NCBI GenBank assembly: GCA_005798205.1
Contig: SYKJ01000102.1
Location: 1-11,445 of the forward strand
Origin: Bacteroidota bacterium
Lineage (GTDB): Bacteria > Bacteroidota > Bacteroidia > Flavobacteriales > Crocinitomicaceae
Direction: 5' to 3'
DNA: 11,445 nucleotides
This document shows, one piece after another, positions 7,697-11,445 of the stretch; positions within the stretch are counted from its first letter, which is position 1; every line of letters starts with the position of its first letter. The notes under the pieces are model-generated. The model searched no databases. It was not told the DNA's origin and saw nothing but the letters and a program-made list of their open reading frames with translations. The position numbers were made by a program, and so were the translations under genes.

Positions 7697-8539
7697 TTAG
7701 AGAAGAATATTATCAATCAAACGCACATTATTACAATGCGCTGCAATACAACAAACTTTTGGAGTTCTCCAATCCTCGGCAGTTTCAAGTGTTTTCTCAT
7801 CCACAATTTCCAAATATTCGAGTTCTAAATCACCAGATTTGAAAAATTCTTTTGCTGCTATTGTTAAAGATGGAGGATTCATTATCAACTTATTGCCTGC
7901 AACAAACAACAATGTTTCATAAATTATTAAGGCCGATTCCTGTTCCTTTTTGTTTAACCTAGCATTTCGACTACTCATCGCTAACCCTGACGCTTCTCTT
8001 AATGTTGGACATGCTATAATTTCAATAGGAAAATTGTAATGAGGAACCATTTTTTTAATAATTGCTAATTGCTGAAAATCTTTCATCCCAAAATAGGCTT
8101 TACATTCACCAATTATTTTAAAAAAATTATGAACCACATGAACTACTCCATTAAAATGTCCTGGACGATATTTGCCCTCCATAATAGAGTCAAATCGACT
8201 GAAATCCATCGGAACAAAACAATCATTAGACGGATACACTTCCGCTATTTCTGGTAGAAAAAGTATGCAATTCTGTTTGTTAGAGAGTAATAATAAATCA
8301 GATTCAAGTGTTCTTGGGTACTTAGCTAAATCCTCATTACTATTAAATTGAGTTGGGTTGACAAAAATACTTATAACAGCAAAATCGTTTTGCGATAAGG
8401 CAGTAGTTAATAGAGATAAATGACCAGCGTGTAGAGCGCCCATTGTTGGAACGAAACCAATCGAACATTGTTGGTTTCTAAATTTATTTAACAATGCTTC
8501 AAGCTCTTTTGCTGAAGAAACTATTTTGATTTCAGACAT
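7697..8539 (-). CDS. panC: Pantothenate synthetase (pantoate--beta-alanine ligase)
   Basis: PanC condenses pantoate with beta-alanine using ATP, through a pantoyl-adenylate, to give pantothenate. The 280-residue length is typical. Motifs in order: VPTMGALHAGHLSL (30-43) with the HxGH site His37-Ala-Gly-His40, IFVNPTQF (58-65), EGKYRPGHFNGV (121-132), FGMKDFQQLAII (150-161) with the Lys-Asp-x-Gln core, CPTLREASGLAMSSRN (177-192), and the C-terminal VRLIDNILL. Two usually conserved positions differ: Met152 where most family members have Glu (FGEKD), and Ser184 where Asp is usual (DGLAMSSRN); the substrate-binding Lys, Asp and Gln remain. It is the first gene of a minus-strand operon with panD and rfaE2, and diverges from the GT5-like gene across 89 bp. 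An exact TAnnTTTG lies about 22 bp upstream of the ATG. Confidence 0.96.
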   Translation of the reverse strand: MSEIKIVSSAKELEALLNKFRNQQCSIGFVPTMGALHAGHLSLLTTALSQNDFAVISIFVNPTQFNSNEDLAKYPRTLESDLLLLSNKQNCILFLPEIAEVYPSNDCFVPMDFSRFDSIMEGKYRPGHFNGVVHVVHNFFKIIGECKAYFGMKDFQQLAIIKKMVPHYNFPIEIIACPTLREASGLAMSSRNARLNKKEQESALIIYETLLFVAGNKLIMNPPSLTIAAKEFFKSGDLELEYLEIVDEKTLETAEDWRTPKVCCIAAHCNNVRLIDNILL

Positions 8540-8560
8540 TTGGATTACTTAAATGCAAGA

Positions 8561-8568
8561 CAAAGCTA
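8561..8568 (-). promoter_or_regulatory. Candidate -7 promoter element for panC-panD-rfaE2
   Basis: The reverse complement is TAGCTTTG, an exact TAnnTTTG match, ending about 21 bp before the panC start. A start of transcription near 8554 would leave a leader of only about 15 nt. The -33 position shows only TTTA (reverse complement of 8591-8594), a weak match at 22 bp spacing. Confidence 0.5.
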
Positions 8569-8599
8569 TTACTTTTTACGAAAGTTCATTTAAAATCCG

Positions 8600-8607
8600 T
8601 AATTTTG
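8600..8607 (+). promoter_or_regulatory. Candidate -7 promoter element for the GT5-like/DUF4270/glmS operon
   Basis: TAATTTTG matches TAnnTTTG exactly, 21 bp before the ATG at 8629. A T-rich stretch (TTTTT, 8573-8577) lies 22 bp upstream as a possible degenerate -33 box. A potential in-frame TTG start at 8605 lies inside this element and is therefore unlikely to be transcribed, which supports the ATG at 8629. Confidence 0.5.
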
Positions 8608-8628
8608 CATTCCATATTAATTCAAACA

Positions 8629-9444
8629 ATGGAAAAAAAGAAAGTTCTATTTATAAATCAAGATATTTTTCCTTTTTCACCTAAAACTGAAATATCTTCG
8701 ACTGCAAGACGCTTGCCACAAATTACGCAAGAGGCAGGTAAAGAAATTCGAGTGTTTACACCACGTTTTGGTTCAATTAACGAACGTCGCCACCAATTAC
8801 ACGAAGTGATCCGACTTTCAGGATTGAACATTTGTATAGATGATAATGATCATCCATTGATCATAAAAGTAGCTTCTCTTGCAGCAGCTAGAATGCAAGT
8901 TTATTTTATTGATAACGAGGAGTACTTTAAAAGAAAAACAAATTTACAAGATGAAAAAGGTAAATTTCATCCTGATAATGACGAAAAATCAATGTTTTTT
9001 TGCCGTGGTGTTTTAGAAACAGTTAAAAAATTAGGTTGGCAACCAGATGTTATTCATTGTAATGGTTGGATGACTGGAATGATGGCTCTTTACATAAAAC
9101 ATATTTACAATAAAGACCCGCATTTTAAAGATACCAAAGTTGTTTACAGCTTTTACAACGACCGATTCGAAACATGGAATAAGCGTTTCAATGAAAAATT
9201 ACTTTTCGAGGGCTTTCCAAAAGAGGTGGCAGATAAATTTGAAGATACAAGTTTTTTAAATATCTCAAGAGTTATAACTGAGCATTGTGATGGGGTTAAT
9301 ATTGCAGTTGAAAATTTGGCGCATGATTTACGTGAAATATTTGATGCCTCAGATTGCCACAAAATGGATTATGGAAATGAAGAGAATCAATCAAAAGAAT
9401 ATTCGCTCTTTTTTGATAGGGTTATTGAAAATGTTTTAGCCTAA
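8629..9444 (+). CDS. Orphan starch/glycogen synthase N-terminal domain (GT5-like), function unclear
   Basis: The 271-residue protein resembles only the N-terminal Rossmann half of GT5 glycogen/starch synthases: KKVLFINQDIFPFSP (3-17), the GKEIRVFTPRFG strand (37-48), and GWQPDVIHCNGWMTGMMALY (136-155), which parallels the family's PDVIHxxDWxT motif. It stops before the GT1-type C-terminal domain that forms the rest of the active site; complete glycogen synthases have about 470 residues. The ADP-glucose motif KTGG is altered to KTEIS (19-23), and the usual Asp of the DW motif is Gly. Glycogen synthesis is therefore doubtful. From memory, such short proteins beside DUF4270 and glmS recur in Bacteroidota, where they are labelled glycogen synthase by similarity. 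The ATG at 8629 is chosen over an in-frame TTG at 8605 because that lies in the -7 box. DUF4270 starts 6 bp after the stop codon. Confidence 0.82.
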   Translation: MEKKKVLFINQDIFPFSPKTEISSTARRLPQITQEAGKEIRVFTPRFGSINERRHQLHEVIRLSGLNICIDDNDHPLIIKVASLAAARMQVYFIDNEEYFKRKTNLQDEKGKFHPDNDEKSMFFCRGVLETVKKLGWQPDVIHCNGWMTGMMALYIKHIYNKDPHFKDTKVVYSFYNDRFETWNKRFNEKLLFEGFPKEVADKFEDTSFLNISRVITEHCDGVNIAVENLAHDLREIFDASDCHKMDYGNEENQSKEYSLFFDRVIENVLA

Positions 9445-9450
9445 TTTCGG

Positions 9451-10740
9451 ATGTGTATTTTAAAGAAATTCATTCTTTTTTCAATTTTTTTCTCGTGTGT
9501 AATCTTTTCATCCTGTAAAAAGAAAGATTCGCTTGTCGGTAAAGGAGTTTTAAATCCTGAAGACTATTTAAATGGTATTACAACAGATACTTTTGATTTA
9601 GAAACATACACGATTGCTGAGGATTCAACAATCACTTCAAATCCTCCAAATACCGTTTTAGGAAGTTACAAGGATCCAAAATTTGGTGGCTTTGATGCAT
9701 CTTTTTATACCCAATTTCGTTTGGTGAGTATCAATCCAGATTTTGGAGATCCGAACCAAATTATTATAGATTCTTTTGTGCTCGCTCTTAAATATGTTGG
9801 ATATTACGGGGATTTAAGTCCACAGACATTTGAAATTTATCGATTAAATGAAGATTTAAATAGTGATTCAACCTATTACTCATTTTCTGAAAAAGGGGTA
9901 AAATCATCTAATTTAGTTCCATTTGGAATGGGAACAATTACACCAAAACCAAATCAAGTTACAATAGTTGGAGGCGATTCTTTAGATGCACAACTGAGAA
10001 TTCATGTTGATACTAATTTTGCGCGCTTATTAATTGAAGAATCAAATAGTGGGACAAGCTTTTCTTCAAATGAAGCCTTTTTAAATTTTTTCAAAGGATT
10101 TTATATTAAAACAAATAACAATTCGCAAGGAAGCGGATCTGGGGCAGTTTTTTATTTTAATTTGAATGATGCAGCATCAAAACTCACTATGTACTTTCAC
10201 TCTGCTGGTGTTAGTAAATCTTATGATCTACTGATGAATTCAACTTGTGCAGATTTTACGCGTATCAGCATTAATAATTCTGGAACAAATGTCTCCAATG
10301 TTCTTCAAAACCAATATTTAGGTAATACAGAATTTTATGCTCAGGCATTTAAACATCGCGCTATTGTGAAAATTAAACACATTGATGCTCTACCTAAAAA
10401 TACAATTATTCATAAGGCATCTTTAACACTTCCCATACAATATCAAACAGGGTATCGATTTAAGCCAGGAGTGAATGTTTCTGTAGCTACAAAGTTAAAA
10501 AGTACGGATCAATATTTCACTAGTTTGGCAACATTAGGAAATTATGAGGAGTATGAAAAACACTTTAGAATTGATGTAAGAGATTATTTTCAAGCAGTTT
10601 TAAAAGGCGATATTGAAAATACAGGCCTCGTTATATCACCACGCTATTTTATTAATTCTGCTGAAAGAATTATTTTCAATGGAAAAAACACTACGAATAA
10701 GAAAAAACCTCAACTAGTAGTAACCTATACAACTTTTTAA
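9451..10740 (+). CDS. DUF4270 family lipoprotein
   Basis: This 429-residue protein is a predicted lipoprotein of the Bacteroidota-specific DUF4270 family. Residues 1-21 are a lipoprotein signal peptide (basic KK at 5-6, hydrophobic FILFSIFFSCVIF) with lipobox-like FSSC, so Cys22 would be lipid-modified; KKKD follows. The family-like conserved block lies at 70-90: LGSYKDPKFGGFDASFYTQ, then strands IIIDSFVLALKY (104-115). The C-terminal part is beta-rich with HKASLTLPI and VRDYFQAVLKG segments and ends PQLVVTYTTF. No catalytic motif is visible, and the molecular function is unknown. The ATG at 9451 gives a complete signal peptide and follows the previous stop codon by 6 bp; the glmS ATG follows its stop codon after 2 bp, so translation of all three genes is likely coupled. 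The context suggests a cell-envelope role, but this is inference. Confidence 0.85.
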   Translation: MCILKKFILFSIFFSCVIFSSCKKKDSLVGKGVLNPEDYLNGITTDTFDLETYTIAEDSTITSNPPNTVLGSYKDPKFGGFDASFYTQFRLVSINPDFGDPNQIIIDSFVLALKYVGYYGDLSPQTFEIYRLNEDLNSDSTYYSFSEKGVKSSNLVPFGMGTITPKPNQVTIVGGDSLDAQLRIHVDTNFARLLIEESNSGTSFSSNEAFLNFFKGFYIKTNNNSQGSGSGAVFYFNLNDAASKLTMYFHSAGVSKSYDLLMNSTCADFTRISINNSGTNVSNVLQNQYLGNTEFYAQAFKHRAIVKIKHIDALPKNTIIHKASLTLPIQYQTGYRFKPGVNVSVATKLKSTDQYFTSLATLGNYEEYEKHFRIDVRDYFQAVLKGDIENTGLVISPRYFINSAERIIFNGKNTTNKKKPQLVVTYTTF

Positions 10741-10742
10741 TT

Positions 10743-11445
10743 ATGTGCGGAATCGTTGCATATATTGGTTCAAAAGAAGCATATCCTATACTAATTAAAG
10801 GTTTACTAAGACTTGAATATAGAGGATATGATTCCAGTGGAATTGCTCTATATGATAATGGAAAATTAAACATCTATAAGAAACAAGGAAAAGTTTCAAA
10901 TTTAGAAGATTTTACAAATGGAAAAAATATACAAGGAACTTTAGGAATTGGCCACACGCGCTGGGCAACACATGGTTCTCCAAATGATGTAAATGCCCAC
11001 CCCCATTATTCTACGGATGGAAAAATTGCAATTATTCACAACGGTATTATTGAAAACTATAATGCCTTAAAAAAAGAACTTTTAAAAAAGGGGTATGAAT
11101 TTAAAAGTGAAACTGACACAGAAGTTTTAGTTCATTTAGTGGACGACATAAGTAAAAAAGAAGAGGTTTGGTTTGGAGAGGCACTAAGAATTGCATTGAA
11201 TTATGTTGTTGGAGCCTATGCTATTGTTGCCATTTCAAGTGACTATCCAAATCGATTGGTTGCTGCTAGAAAAAGTAGTCCGCTAGTTGTTGGAATTGGA
11301 GAAAGTGGTGATTTTTTTCTTGCCTCAGATGCAACTCCCATAGTCGAATATACAAAAAATGTTGTATATCTTGAAGACGAAGAAATTGCAGTCATTGATA
11401 GAGTTGAAGGATTAAAACTTTACAATATTGAAGACCAAGTAAAAA
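10743..11445 (+). CDS. glmS: Glutamine--fructose-6-phosphate aminotransferase, N-terminal part (cut by window edge)
   Basis: GlmS makes glucosamine-6-phosphate from fructose-6-phosphate and glutamine, the first committed step to UDP-GlcNAc, peptidoglycan and lipid A. The 234 complete codons here cover the class II glutamine amidotransferase domain and stop at the right edge; the full enzyme has about 610 residues and adds two SIS domains. The protein starts MCGIVAYIG, so Cys2 becomes the N-terminal nucleophile after methionine removal. LEYRGYDSSGIAL (24-36), HTRWATHG (71-78), IIHNGIIENY (98-107, Asn100-Gly101) and SETDTEVLVHL (122-132, Asp125) complete the glutaminase site. No stop codon interrupts the frame. 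It starts 2 bp after the DUF4270 stop codon, so it depends on upstream transcription and probably on translational coupling. No separate promoter or glmS-type riboswitch leader is possible in a 2 bp gap. Confidence 0.96.
   Translation, partial: MCGIVAYIGSKEAYPILIKGLLRLEYRGYDSSGIALYDNGKLNIYKKQGKVSNLEDFTNGKNIQGTLGIGHTRWATHGSPNDVNAHPHYSTDGKIAIIHNGIIENYNALKKELLKKGYEFKSETDTEVLVHLVDDISKKEEVWFGEALRIALNYVVGAYAIVAISSDYPNRLVAARKSSPLVVGIGESGDFFLASDATPIVEYTKNVVYLEDEEIAVIDRVEGLKLYNIEDQVK

Noticed and set aside
8069..8257. 62-codon plus-strand reading frame opposite panC
   Set aside because: It is antisense to the conserved PanC motifs and its product has no recognisable features.
8605..8628. In-frame upstream TTG start that would add 8 residues to the GT5-like protein
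   Set aside because: The TTG lies inside the exact -7 promoter element TAATTTTG, so it would not be transcribed, and the protein from the ATG at 8629 begins directly with the expected KKVLFIN strand.
9153..9362. 69-codon minus-strand reading frame opposite the GT5-like gene
   Set aside because: It is antisense within a gene with clear family motifs and has no supporting signal.
10741..10742. glmS ribozyme or riboswitch upstream of glmS
   Set aside because: The gap to the DUF4270 stop codon is only 2 bp, and the glmS ribozyme is known from Firmicutes-type leaders; no such structure fits here.
10691..10873. 60-codon minus-strand reading frame across the DUF4270/glmS junction
   Set aside because: It is antisense to the DUF4270 end and to the invariant glmS start motifs, so it is a shadow.

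Overview
The window reads as chromosomal DNA from an AT-rich member of Bacteroidota, most likely order Flavobacteriales (Crocinitomicaceae/Fluviicola-like is a guess). The evidence is a type IX secretion (gliding-motility type, CHU_C) C-terminal domain on a giant PKD protein, a DUF4270 lipoprotein, a LytS-type sensor kinase with TPR repeats, A-rich translation starts without Shine-Dalgarno sequences, and several copies of the Bacteroidota -7 promoter element TAnnTTTG. Coding density is very high: no gene-free stretch exceeds 139 bp (2276-2414), and I see no tRNA, rRNA, CRISPR, insertion sequence or phage gene.

Layout. (1) 1-2275, minus strand: a two-component pair, a TPR/LytS-type sensor histidine kinase followed 20 bp later by the first 30 codons of a response regulator that runs off the left edge. 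(2) 2415-3442, plus strand: ruvC and rnhA, overlapping by ATGA; both products are nucleases with an RNase H-like fold that process nucleic-acid structures. (3) 3439-6699, minus strand: a 1086-residue secreted PKD-repeat protein whose stop codon overlaps that of rnhA inside a GTTAAC palindrome. (4) 6786-8539, minus strand: panC-panD-rfaE2, two pantothenate (coenzyme A) biosynthesis genes plus the ADP-heptose adenylyltransferase of lipopolysaccharide core synthesis. (5) 8629-11445, plus strand, divergent from panC: an orphan N-terminal domain of a starch/glycogen synthase (GT5-like), a DUF4270 lipoprotein and the start of glmS, packed with gaps of 6 and 2 bp.

How they work together. The right half mixes precursor supply (pantothenate, ADP-heptose, glucosamine-6-phosphate) with two poorly understood envelope-linked genes (the GT5-like orphan and DUF4270). 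The panC/GT5 intergenic region carries two back-to-back TAnnTTTG elements with very short leaders. Most genes are housekeeping. The parts least explained by known biology are the catalytically doubtful GT5-like protein locked into an operon with DUF4270 and glmS, and the PKD protein with its strictly spaced cysteine pairs. I did not find a clear new defence or mobile system.
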